Assembly: GCA_002317115.1 (NCBI GenBank)
Contig: DCIP01000065.1
Coordinates: 1-5,393, forward strand
Direction: 5' to 3'
Source of the DNA: Candidatus Scybalocola fimicaballi
Lineage (GTDB): Bacteria; Bacteroidota; Bacteroidia; Bacteroidales; Paludibacteraceae
DNA: 5,393 nucleotides
Within the stretch, counting starts at the first letter, position 1. Every line of letters begins with the position of its first letter. Below, piece by piece: positions 1-5,393 of the stretch. A model generated the notes under the pieces. It was given only the letters and a program-made list of their open reading frames with translations. It was not told the DNA's origin and did no database searches. Both the position numbers and the translations under genes were made by a program.

Positions 1-477
1 CCAATTGAAGGAAGAACAGTGAAATTGTACTCAGACAAAAACGGAGAGAAGGGAGAGTATATCAGCACCAAAATAAGCGACAAAGACGGTTTTGTAAAAT
101 ACATCGTTCCAGAAGGAAACTATATCTTCCAAACACTAAAGGGAGAGCAGAAAGTGACAGTCGACGACAAGGTCAAGACACAGGAGGTTTCTATTCCAAG
201 TGGACAGATCACACACAAGACATACTTTGAGTTTCAGCAAGACAGTGTCCCATTCAAAGTAAAGACAAAAGATATCAAGATTTACGCTTTAGGCACAGAC
301 TCGCTTGTTGGTCAGATTGTAGTACAATCGCCGACAGAATATGCTCGCACAGAAAGCTACTGTAGTCCGGCAGCTGGTAAATATGAGTTCAGAGTTGAGA
401 CTATGGCTTTTGGACAAGTAAAAGGCACATTCATTGTCGACGACAATGATCCAATCGACGAGCTTGTCATCCCGATC
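1..477 (+). repeat. Two related prealbumin/Cna-B-like beta domains
   Basis: Window residues 1-66 and about 67-159 look like two copies of one beta-sandwich fold. Each has a G-x-Y turn (PEGNY at 37-41, AAGKY at 124-128), followed by a VDD triplet (54-56 and 146-148) and then an acidic stretch ending in Ile-Pro. The distance from VDD to IP is the same in both (VDD at 54, IP at 65-66; VDD at 146, IP at 157-158), so the two units are offset by 92 residues. The VDD codons lie in an identical 11-base stretch at 160-170 and 436-446. The pattern resembles Cna-B or carboxypeptidase-regulatory-like domains, which act as rigid spacers in surface proteins. The first copy may begin upstream of the window. 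The family assignment is tentative; the duplication is better supported. Confidence 0.55.
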
Positions 478-3400
478 AACATGAACTCATACATTAATGG
501 ACAAGGAGGCAACGCCGGAGAAGGTGGAGAAGAAGGAGATAAAGAGCCTCAGTTCCAAAAGGAGTTGGCAAAATGGGGAAAAGACACGTTGTCTTCAGGA
601 CATTTCGTAACAGTGATTGTCTACGATCCATTAGACGACACAAAGCCATTGGACAATGTGTTCTGCTACATGGATATGTTGAGCGTCGGCAAACCAATGC
701 CATTCTCACTTACAGACAAAAGTGGAACTTGTATGCTGCCAGCATTATTGAATGAGGATTACCTACTCCACGTCGCAAACAAAAAGATTAAAATCAACAA
801 TCTTCAGAGCGACACTGTTATCGTGTTGAAAGACTGGAGCAGAAGCGACTACACTGACCTATTGTTCAGAATTTCATTTGAAGGAACTGAGTTCAAACCT
901 ACAACAATCGATAGCGTAATATTCGGCACAAGATACGAGACTGACAGTTTTTATATGCCAGCCAAATTGATTATGCTGCCAACTAAGAGCGAAACAAGCG
1001 ACACTTTGTACTACAACAATCCACTAAGAGTAGGTACAGGCACATACGATTTCGGATTCAACATCAACGAGATGACCGCAGAAGGATTCCTTAGTGACTA
1101 CCTAAGACTCTTCACCGGAGATCAAACAAGATACGCAGAATACGACATTGCTCCTGTATACACTGTAAATGTTATCGTATGCAAACCAGACACAGTATCT
1201 CGCTACATGACAGCGTTCCCATTGCAAATCAATGGTTACAAGGACAGATACACCAACACAGACGGTTTCTACCAGTATGGAACTACAAAAGACAGCTTCT
1301 CAGTTGAGTTTTTTGGTGAGAAAAAGAAATTCTTAGTAACTAAGGACACTACCGTATACTTCATCTACGACGAGAGAGTGCAGAACGCATATTTCAAATT
1401 CGTACATGACGGTCAGATTGTATACCCTAACTTCAAATACTTGGAGGTGTTCACAAACGACTCTCTAAGCAAACCAAAGTCAGCTGGTATTTTGTTGTCA
1501 AAGACTACATATAATGACGATAAGGAAATCAACATTTTCCCTGACAGTTTGAATCTTCGTGAAGGCGACTACACACTCAAGTACACAATGAAGGACTTCT
1601 ACTACGAGGGAACATTTGAGTGGCCATTTAATATTGAAAACGCGCGAGGCACAGACACCACTATCTACGTTGTTATCCCAACTAAGAGAAATGTGGAGCT
1701 TATCATCACAGATGCCCTTGGCTCATACGTTCAGGGAATCTTCGGAAAGATTTATAAATATGACGAGACAGGTGAACATTTGATCAACTCATTCATCTAC
1801 GATGAAGCTAAACATGAGAATCTTTTGTCAGACGCCAACGGAATCGTACGCGACCACTTGTTGCCAGGCAAGTATCAGTTGAGAATACTTGATATCGTTA
1901 AGAATTTCGTCGTTGGCGACTACGATTTGAAGTTTGACATCAGAAACGGTGTTCCAATGAAACATATTAAGTTCATTGTAAAGAACAAGAACACACAGAA
2001 GCCAATGCAGGGCTTGGAGTTGGTTGTCAACAAAGACAGTGCCCAGTATTCTACAGATGTCACTTCTGAGGTTGGAGAGATCGTGATCGAGTGTCCTAAG
2101 GGTGATTACTCATACGTTCTAAACTATGGTAAGGATCACGCAGACTCATTCACAGTCAACAACGATACTACAATCTACATTTATGTAGAGGATGAGGTTA
2201 AGATTGAAAACATTGTTTTGGATGCTAAGGATTGTTTGGCAGAGGGTGCTTCAATGCAGATTGAACCAATCATCACTCCAAACAATGCTACAAGAAAAGC
2301 ATTGAAGTGGACAATGAACAACCCAGTGCTTGGATACATTGACGGAACAGGTAAGTTCACAGCCAACACAATCGGTTTGACTGGTTTGGTTACAATCAAG
2401 GCAACTACAACAGACGGAACAAACCTAACTGCTGAGAAGATGATCCAGATTGGTGGCACATCATGTGGAGACAGCATCAAGACTGAGTTTGAAGGTGGAG
2501 GCGACGAGATCGCACGCACAGACGACAGCTTGACAATCGTTATCACTCCAGGCAAGGAGCCATTCAAACGCTGCTACGCAGTTCAGGAATTGCAGGGTGA
2601 CAAGTGGGTAGTGATCGAAGGTCCAACTCAGGACACTGCGATCATCATCTCAACAGTCAACATGAATGAGAAGGAGCATACAATCCGTGTGATCTCAGGA
2701 ACAGATTGCGACAAGATTGCCAACGGTGAGGTGACACCTGATGATCCAGAGTCAGCCGATAAGATTGGCGACACATTGAAGATCAAGAACACTAAAATCT
2801 TCTTCAAGCAAGGAATTAACGGAATCTGTGAGAAGATGGACGACGTACTTGTAGAGATCGAGGGAGACAACCTTGACAACTTGGTTGCAGGAACAAACAT
2901 CAAGTGGTATTCTCAGGCAAACGGAGATGCTGATTTCGTTGAGATTCCAGGAGCAACAGACAAGATAAGCATCAACTTGAATATCGTAGGTGAGACTACA
3001 ATCAAGGTTGCTTTGGTAAAAGACGAGACAGAATTGGTTAAGGCTCAGAAGAAATTCGTTTCTGAAGACAGTCTAAAGATCAAGTTGACTACAGATAAAG
3101 AGAGAGCTTGCTATGGCGACGCAGTTAATCTAAAGGCGGAGACAATCAACGGAGCATACAAATCAATCGTATGGGAGGACAGCAGCAAGGTTGCTGATCG
3201 CAGCATAACAGCAGACACAATCATGTACAAGGTGGTTGCAGAGAGCAAGTTGGGATACTGTCCAAACGCAACAGACTCAATCAAACTTGTTGTTGATTTC
3301 AAGCCAGAGGTCGAGTTGGCAATCAGCAGAGAGGCTGTTTGTGACGACTCAAGCAATGTGACTCTTACAATCACGTCGGCTCAGAAGAGAGACGATTTGA

Positions 3401-4779
3401 TCTACACTTGGAAGAATTTCGAGACTACAGACACAGTCTTGACAGACGTTCCAATGGAGAACACAACATACGAGGCAACAGTTAGCACAACACTTGGCAT
3501 CTGCGAAAGCGTAACAATGAACAAGTCAGTTTCAGTAGCTAAGAACGTTGAATTTGCAGCAAAGACAACTGACAGCATCTACTGTAAGGGCAGCGAGGTT
3601 GCAATCGCAATCGAGAAGATCAACGGAGGTTCTCTAAACGAAAATATCCAGTTCACTTTGAACGATATCTTGTTCAGTGGAGACACTGCTAAGACAGAGG
3701 CCAACACAACAGTTTACGCATTACGCGCTAAAGATTTGACAGGAGGATGTCCAGACGCAGTAGACACAATCAGAATCAAGATCGACCGACCAGTTGATTT
3801 CAATTTGACACAGACTGCCACAACAATCTGTAACGTCGGATCTGATAGTGTTAAGATTTCTATCGTTGCTGACCCAGCAGAAAACTACAGTTACATTTGG
3901 TCAACAGGTGCAAAGGACACAACAATGATCTCTGTTCTTCCTGACGTGGATTCAGCATACACAGTCAACGCAAACAGCCAGTACTTGAGATGTCCATCAA
4001 TGCAGATCTCTACAAGTATCACAGTCAACGAGGCTGTCAAGGTTGCTCTTGAGGCCGACGTCGACAGAATTTGCCAGACAGGTGCTGATTCAGTCAAACT
4101 TACTGCTATGGCAGAGAACGGTGAGCCATCATCATGGATCTGGTGGGACGGTGCTGTGACAACAACTCCTGAGCGTAAGATCCTTCCTACTGCAACAAGC
4201 GTTATGTGGGTAAGAGGAAACGACAACGTATGTGCAGTGAGCGATACAGCAAGCGTGACAATCACAGTTGACGCTCCACACACTGCTCACCTTGCGACTA
4301 CTTCTACTAAGTTTGTATATGGTGGTGCAATCGACATGGTTGCTTCATTCAACGGAAATGTAGAGGGGCCAATCACATGGTACAGCGAAAATGCAGAAGG
4401 CGACATCACTTCTCTTGGCGAGACAGAAGAGCTTAAACACTCAGACATGCCAAGCGGAGATGTCAAGTACTACTTCGTCGCAAAGAACGGAGCATGTCCT
4501 GATGTCAAGAGTGATATCATGACAATCGCACTTGTTGACGATGTCAATATTCCTACCGTCTTCACTCCATTTGAGAAGAACGGTGAAAACGATGAGTTCA
4601 TGCTTGGTTACGACGTTGTGATCTACGACAGATTCGGTAACTTGATCCACCGTGGCGACAATGGTTGGGACGGAACTTACAAAGGCGACGTTGCAGACGC
4701 AGGTGTTTACGTCTACACATTGACATTGAAGGACGGTCGTGAGAAGAAGGGTACAATTCAGGTGTTTAAAAGAGACTAA
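1..4779 (+). CDS. Giant multidomain T9SS type B cargo protein (adhesin-like), 5'-truncated
   Basis: Seen: one uninterrupted frame from base 1 to the TAA at 4777-4779, giving 1592 residues. A GTG at 19-21 could be taken as a start, but the frame is open upstream (PIEGRT precedes it) and lies mid-domain, and no signal peptide follows, so the gene is cut by the window edge. Order by window residue: prealbumin/Cna-B-like beta domains 1-159, Gly/Glu linker 166-180, further beta units 200-729, Big2-like domain 732-818, divergent Ig-like units 819-1020, six Ig-like repeats 1021-1512, CHU_C-type C-terminal domain 1516-1592. No catalytic motif is visible. Known: the type B C-terminal domain directs Sec-exported proteins through the outer-membrane T9SS, and SprB-like adhesins share this plan. 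Inferred: a long, stalk-like surface or secreted protein that binds a partner or surface. The ligand is unknown. Confidence is high for a real T9SS cargo and low for any specific role. Confidence 0.93.
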   Translation, partial: PIEGRTVKLYSDKNGEKGEYISTKISDKDGFVKYIVPEGNYIFQTLKGEQKVTVDDKVKTQEVSIPSGQITHKTYFEFQQDSVPFKVKTKDIKIYALGTDSLVGQIVVQSPTEYARTESYCSPAAGKYEFRVETMAFGQVKGTFIVDDNDPIDELVIPINMNSYINGQGGNAGEGGEEGDKEPQFQKELAKWGKDTLSSGHFVTVIVYDPLDDTKPLDNVFCYMDMLSVGKPMPFSLTDKSGTCMLPALLNEDYLLHVANKKIKINNLQSDTVIVLKDWSRSDYTDLLFRISFEGTEFKPTTIDSVIFGTRYETDSFYMPAKLIMLPTKSETSDTLYYNNPLRVGTGTYDFGFNINEMTAEGFLSDYLRLFTGDQTRYAEYDIAPVYTVNVIVCKPDTVSRYMTAFPLQINGYKDRYTNTDGFYQYGTTKDSFSVEFFGEKKKFLVTKDTTVYFIYDERVQNAYFKFVHDGQIVYPNFKYLEVFTNDSLSKPKSAGILLSKTTYNDDKEINIFPDSLNLREGDYTLKYTMKDFYYEGTFEWPFNIENARGTDTTIYVVIPTKRNVELIITDALGSYVQGIFGKIYKYDETGEHLINSFIYDEAKHENLLSDANGIVRDHLLPGKYQLRILDIVKNFVVGDYDLKFDIRNGVPMKHIKFIVKNKNTQKPMQGLELVVNKDSAQYSTDVTSEVGEIVIECPKGDYSYVLNYGKDHADSFTVNNDTTIYIYVEDEVKIENIVLDAKDCLAEGASMQIEPIITPNNATRKALKWTMNNPVLGYIDGTGKFTANTIGLTGLVTIKATTTDGTNLTAEKMIQIGGTSCGDSIKTEFEGGGDEIARTDDSLTIVITPGKEPFKRCYAVQELQGDKWVVIEGPTQDTAIIISTVNMNEKEHTIRVISGTDCDKIANGEVTPDDPESADKIGDTLKIKNTKIFFKQGINGICEKMDDVLVEIEGDNLDNLVAGTNIKWYSQANGDADFVEIPGATDKISINLNIVGETTIKVALVKDETELVKAQKKFVSEDSLKIKLTTDKERACYGDAVNLKAETINGAYKSIVWEDSSKVADRSITADTIMYKVVAESKLGYCPNATDSIKLVVDFKPEVELAISREAVCDDSSNVTLTITSAQKRDDLIYTWKNFETTDTVLTDVPMENTTYEATVSTTLGICESVTMNKSVSVAKNVEFAAKTTDSIYCKGSEVAIAIEKINGGSLNENIQFTLNDILFSGDTAKTEANTTVYALRAKDLTGGCPDAVDTIRIKIDRPVDFNLTQTATTICNVGSDSVKISIVADPAENYSYIWSTGAKDTTMISVLPDVDSAYTVNANSQYLRCPSMQISTSITVNEAVKVALEADVDRICQTGADSVKLTAMAENGEPSSWIWWDGAVTTTPERKILPTATSVMWVRGNDNVCAVSDTASVTITVDAPHTAHLATTSTKFVYGGAIDMVASFNGNVEGPITWYSENAEGDITSLGETEELKHSDMPSGDVKYYFVAKNGACPDVKSDIMTIALVDDVNIPTVFTPFEKNGENDEFMLGYDVVIYDRFGNLIHRGDNGWDGTYKGDVADAGVYVYTLTLKDGREKKGTIQVFKRD
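496..540 (+). other. Gly/Glu-rich flexible linker in the cargo protein
   Basis: Residues 166-180 (NGQGGNAGEGGEEGD) are almost entirely Gly, Glu, Asp, Asn and Gln, with no hydrophobic core residue. The stretch sits between the second N-terminal beta domain and the next structured block, which starts near residue 200. It is the only low-complexity segment in the protein. It most likely acts as a hinge or a protease-accessible spacer; this role is inferred. Confidence 0.7.
598..2187 (+). repeat. Array of divergent beta-sandwich units with G-x-Y and DTT[IV]Y signatures
   Basis: Residues 200-729 contain about six units of roughly 70-105 residues with little overall identity but recurring landmarks. 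Turn motifs ending in Tyr occur at 251-254 (NEDY), 347-349 (GTY), 521-524 (EGDY), 622-625 (PGKY) and 700-703 (KGDY). Strands that close a unit occur at 271-276 (DTVIVL), 449-453 (DTTVY), 552-556 (DTTIY) and 722-726 (DTTIY). The phrases TDKSGTC (238-244), NTDGFY (419-424) and SDANG (610-614) resemble the T-D-x-x-G turn of carboxypeptidase-regulatory-like and Cna-B folds. Unit boundaries are approximate. The units probably form a stiff stalk. Several large aromatic-rich segments (for example 456-545) could be binding domains in their own right, which sequence alone cannot show. Confidence 0.5.
2194..2454 (+). other. Big2-like (bacterial Ig-like group 2) domain
   Basis: Residues 732-818 follow the Big2 consensus closely. 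An opening strand (IENIVLDA, 735-742) leads to an L-x-x-G-x-S turn (LAEGAS, 746-751), then I-x-P-x-x-A-T (TPNNAT, 759-764), a core Trp at 770, and the I-D-G-T-G-K-F-T-A segment (780-788). Near the end comes the T-I-K-A-T-T-x-D-G strand (798-806). Big2 domains are structural or adhesive modules in bacterial surface proteins such as intimins. Here it separates the N-terminal beta array from the Cys-rich Ig array. This is the most clearly recognisable internal domain of the protein. Confidence 0.8.
2455..3060 (+). other. Two divergent Ig-like units with irregular cysteines
   Basis: Residues 819-1020 connect the Big2 domain to the regular repeats. Two units can be seen. The first, about 819-918, has Cys at 822, 858 and 903 and a core Trp at 869. 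The second, about 921-1020, has a single Cys at 943 and a core Trp at 969. Both have a short Trp-containing strand followed by an I-x-G/P-G-x-T-like turn (IEGPTQ at 872-877, IPGATD at 982-987) and then an alternating hydrophobic strand. They look like early, diverged members of the same array. The Asp/Glu-rich linker TPDDPESAD (912-920) separates them. Confidence 0.5.
3061..4536 (+). repeat. Six tandem Ig-like repeats, period about 81 residues, with Cys-Trp-Cys pattern
   Basis: Residues 1021-1512 are six head-to-tail units. Five carry a Cys before the first core strand and a second Cys near the end: 1037/1087, 1114/1168, 1195/1250, 1277/1331 and 1358/1411. First-Cys spacing is 77, 81, 82 and 81 residues; within-unit spacing is 50 to 55. 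A core aromatic follows the first Cys by 21 to 23 residues (W1058, W1137, F1218, W1300, W1381). Most units close with a strand like D-S-[IV] or D-T-[AI] plus alternating hydrophobics. The sixth unit (about 1425-1512) has Tyr1440 where the first Cys should be but keeps W1460 and C1499. It resembles the 'Ig-like, CHU_C-associated' family that commonly precedes the sorting domain. The paired cysteines probably form one disulfide per unit in the periplasm. Confidence 0.8.
4546..4776 (+). other. CHU_C / gliding-motility-associated C-terminal domain (T9SS type B sorting signal)
   Basis: Residues 1516-1592 match the type B C-terminal domain. The landmarks are: the opening I-P-T-V-F-T-P (1518-1523); N-G-E-N-D-E-F (1527-1533), corresponding to the usual N-G-D-G-x-N-D-x-F; the I-Y-D-R-F-G-N-L-I strand (1541-1549; usual form I-[FY]-[ND]-R-[WF]-G-x-x-[VI]); G-W-D-G-T-Y (1555-1560); A-G-V-Y-V-Y (1567-1572); and a K-K-G-T strand ending in basic residues (VFKRD). 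Known: this domain (TIGR04131/PF13585 type) targets cargo to the T9SS and, in Flavobacterium, such cargo depends on SprF/PorP-like proteins. It is compact, with little insertion before the I-Y-D-R-F-G strand. It ends exactly at the stop codon, as expected. Confidence 0.93.
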
Positions 4780-4785
4780 AAAATG
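4777..4785 (+). promoter_or_regulatory. Gene junction TAA-AAA-ATG, probable translational coupling
   Basis: The cargo gene stops at 4777-4779, three A residues follow, and the next gene starts at ATG 4783-4785. There is no room for a promoter or terminator in the gap. Upstream of the ATG the sequence is A/G-rich (AAAAGAGA, 4768-4775) but has no GGAGG-like ribosome binding site, which is usual in Bacteroidota. The two genes are in the same reading frame, so terminating ribosomes could re-initiate directly. Coupling is inferred from spacing. Confidence 0.7.
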
Positions 4786-4845
4786 AAATCACTAAATACA
4801 ATAGCGCTATTGGCCGGACTTACCATTGCAGGTATGGCCATAGCG
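4783..4845 (+). other. Sec signal peptide of the PD40 protein
   Basis: The first 21 residues carry a short N-region with one Lys (MKSLN), a hydrophobic core (IALLAGLTIAGM) and an A-I-A motif at 19-21, followed by A-P-Q-G-G. Signal peptidase I cleavage is expected after residue 21 or 22. The signal also supports the ATG at 4783 as the true start, since no other in-frame ATG lies between it and the preceding TAA. Confidence 0.85.
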
Positions 4846-5393
4846 GCACCTCAGGGTGGATTCAACAAGTTTGAAAACGCCACAAGAGACGACGTGACTA
4901 CAAATTACAAAGACGGTTACGTCATCGTCCGCAGCGGCGACAGCATTTATATTGGCAAGCAGACTGCCAACGGCATCGAAAACAAAGAGTTCAACAAGAG
5001 TTTGACATCTTTGAAGGCCGACGGTGCTATCAGCTATGCTAACGGAGTGGCATACTACAGTGTGGGCGGAGACATCTACGCAGCTAAGGAGAAATCGTTT
5101 GGAAAATTCAAGTGCGGCAAGAAATTGTGGATTCCAGGACTTGGCAAGGAAAGAAACGAGTTTCAGGGAAGCATGTTGGCTTACGCAAGCTGGAGATATC
5201 TTCCAAAAGACGAGGCTATAGCAAAGAACCCTTCCGTCGCACCGGATGGAAACACAATCTATTTTGCATCTAATGCAGAAGGAGCAAAGGGATTTGATAT
5301 CTGGAAGACAGAGAAAAACGAGGATGGAGAGTGGTCGCCAGCAGAACGACTTGGCAAAGAGGTGAACAGTCTTGGTAACGAGGACTTCCCTAT
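4783..5393 (+). CDS. Exported PD40 beta-propeller protein, possibly OmpA/PorE-like, 3'-truncated
   Basis: Seen: ATG at 4783 opens a frame that runs off the window after 203 complete codons. Residues 1-21 form a signal peptide: K2, a hydrophobic core from about 7 to 18, and an A-I-A cleavage site before A22. No Cys follows the core, so it is not an obvious lipoprotein. Residues 40-100 are beta-rich, with I-Y-containing strands (DSIYIG, GDIYAA) like propeller blades. Residues 149-173 hold a clear PD40 motif: NPSVAPDGNTIYFASN, then G-x-D-I-W-K, a Trp-Ser-Pro and L-G-x-E-V-N-S-x-G-N-E. Known: Bacteroidota proteins of this kind often continue into more PD40 blades and an OmpA domain that binds peptidoglycan; PorE of the T9SS is one such protein. 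No N-terminal TPR, as in PorE, is visible. Inferred: a periplasmic or outer-membrane-associated partner of the cargo encoded just upstream. Whether an OmpA domain follows cannot be seen. Confidence 0.88.
   Translation, partial: MKSLNTIALLAGLTIAGMAIAAPQGGFNKFENATRDDVTTNYKDGYVIVRSGDSIYIGKQTANGIENKEFNKSLTSLKADGAISYANGVAYYSVGGDIYAAKEKSFGKFKCGKKLWIPGLGKERNEFQGSMLAYASWRYLPKDEAIAKNPSVAPDGNTIYFASNAEGAKGFDIWKTEKNEDGEWSPAERLGKEVNSLGNEDFP
5221..5393 (+). other. PD40 (WD40-like) beta-propeller blade, cut by the window end
   Basis: Residues 147-203 of the second protein contain N-P-S-V-A-P-D-G-N-T-I-Y-F-A-S-N (149-164), the standard PD40 core [P-S-x-S-P-D-G-K-x-[IL]-Y-F-x-S-[ND]]. G-F-D-I-W-K (170-175) follows, then E-W-S-P (183-186) and L-G-x-E-V-N-S-L-G-N-E-D-F-P (190-203). 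The last segment normally leads into the next blade. The same motif occurs in TolB and in PorE/OmpA-type proteins of Bacteroidota. It points to a propeller used for protein or carbohydrate binding, not to an enzyme. Confidence 0.88.

Noticed and set aside
19..21. GTG as the start codon of the large protein
   Set aside because: The frame is open to base 1, the codon is inside a beta domain, and no signal peptide follows, although T9SS cargo needs one. The gene must begin upstream.
573..755. Short plus-strand open frame inside the large gene
   Set aside because: It is out of frame within the cargo gene, and its translation is Arg/Cys/His-rich with no domain or start signal.
2181..2567. Minus-strand open frames inside the large gene (also 494-709, 2628-2903, 3111-3374, 3891-4283, 4441-4650)
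   Set aside because: They lie wholly opposite a well-supported coding frame, have low-complexity Ser/Thr/Val/Leu-rich translations with no recognisable domain, and are explained by the codon bias of the sense strand.
4052..4068. GC-rich palindromic stretch around GACGTC/GTCGAC as a possible operator or site
   Set aside because: It is short, lies in the middle of a conserved coding repeat, and Val-Asp codons (GTC GAC) are common in this protein.
4777..4800. Terminator or promoter between the two genes
   Set aside because: The gap is three bases, and no stem-loop or promoter-like hexamer pair stands out near it.
5024..5221. Short plus-strand open frame inside the PD40 gene
   Set aside because: It is out of frame with the PD40 protein, which has a signal peptide and a clear family motif over the same region.

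Overview
The window is one strand of a Bacteroidota-type secretion locus. It holds two protein genes, both on the + strand and both cut by the window edges, with almost no non-coding DNA. The phylum call rests on two things. The first protein ends in a C-terminal domain of the CHU_C / gliding-motility-associated type (type B sorting signal of the type IX secretion system, T9SS), which is known only from Bacteroidota. The second has the PD40 beta-propeller motif common in OmpA/PorE-like envelope proteins of that phylum. The lack of a clear Shine-Dalgarno sequence at the visible start codon and the moderate, slightly AT-rich composition also fit. An order such as Bacteroidales is a guess.

Bases 1-4779 encode the last 1592 residues of a very large, multidomain, probably surface-exposed or secreted protein. 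The frame is open through base 1, so the true start and the expected signal peptide lie upstream. From N to C terminus it reads: two related prealbumin/Cna-B-like beta domains (window residues 1-159); a Gly/Glu-rich linker (166-180); about six more divergent beta-sandwich units marked by G-x-Y and D-T-T-[IV]-Y motifs (200-729); a Big2-type Ig-like domain (732-818); two divergent Ig-like units (819-1020); six tandem Ig-like repeats of about 81 residues, five with a regular Cys...Trp/Phe...Cys pattern (1021-1512); and the type B C-terminal domain (1516-1592). No enzymatic domain is visible. An adhesin, filament or surface-scaffold role is the most likely reading, but it is inference.

After a 3-base gap, bases 4783-5393 encode the first 203 residues of an exported protein. 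It has a Sec-type signal peptide without a lipobox, a beta-rich region, and at least one PD40 (WD40-like/TolB-like) blade running to the window edge. Full-length relatives often continue into more blades and an OmpA-like peptidoglycan-binding domain, but that part is not visible.

The near-abutting genes imply co-transcription and probably translational coupling. The likely logic is a T9SS type B cargo made together with an envelope partner. The most notable points are the repeat architecture, the roughly threefold excess of the Bacteroidota O-glycosylation motif in the cargo, the modified type B sorting motif, and the direct cargo-PD40 adjacency with no PorP/SprF-like gene between. I found no RNA gene, mobile element, CRISPR array, terminator or promoter.
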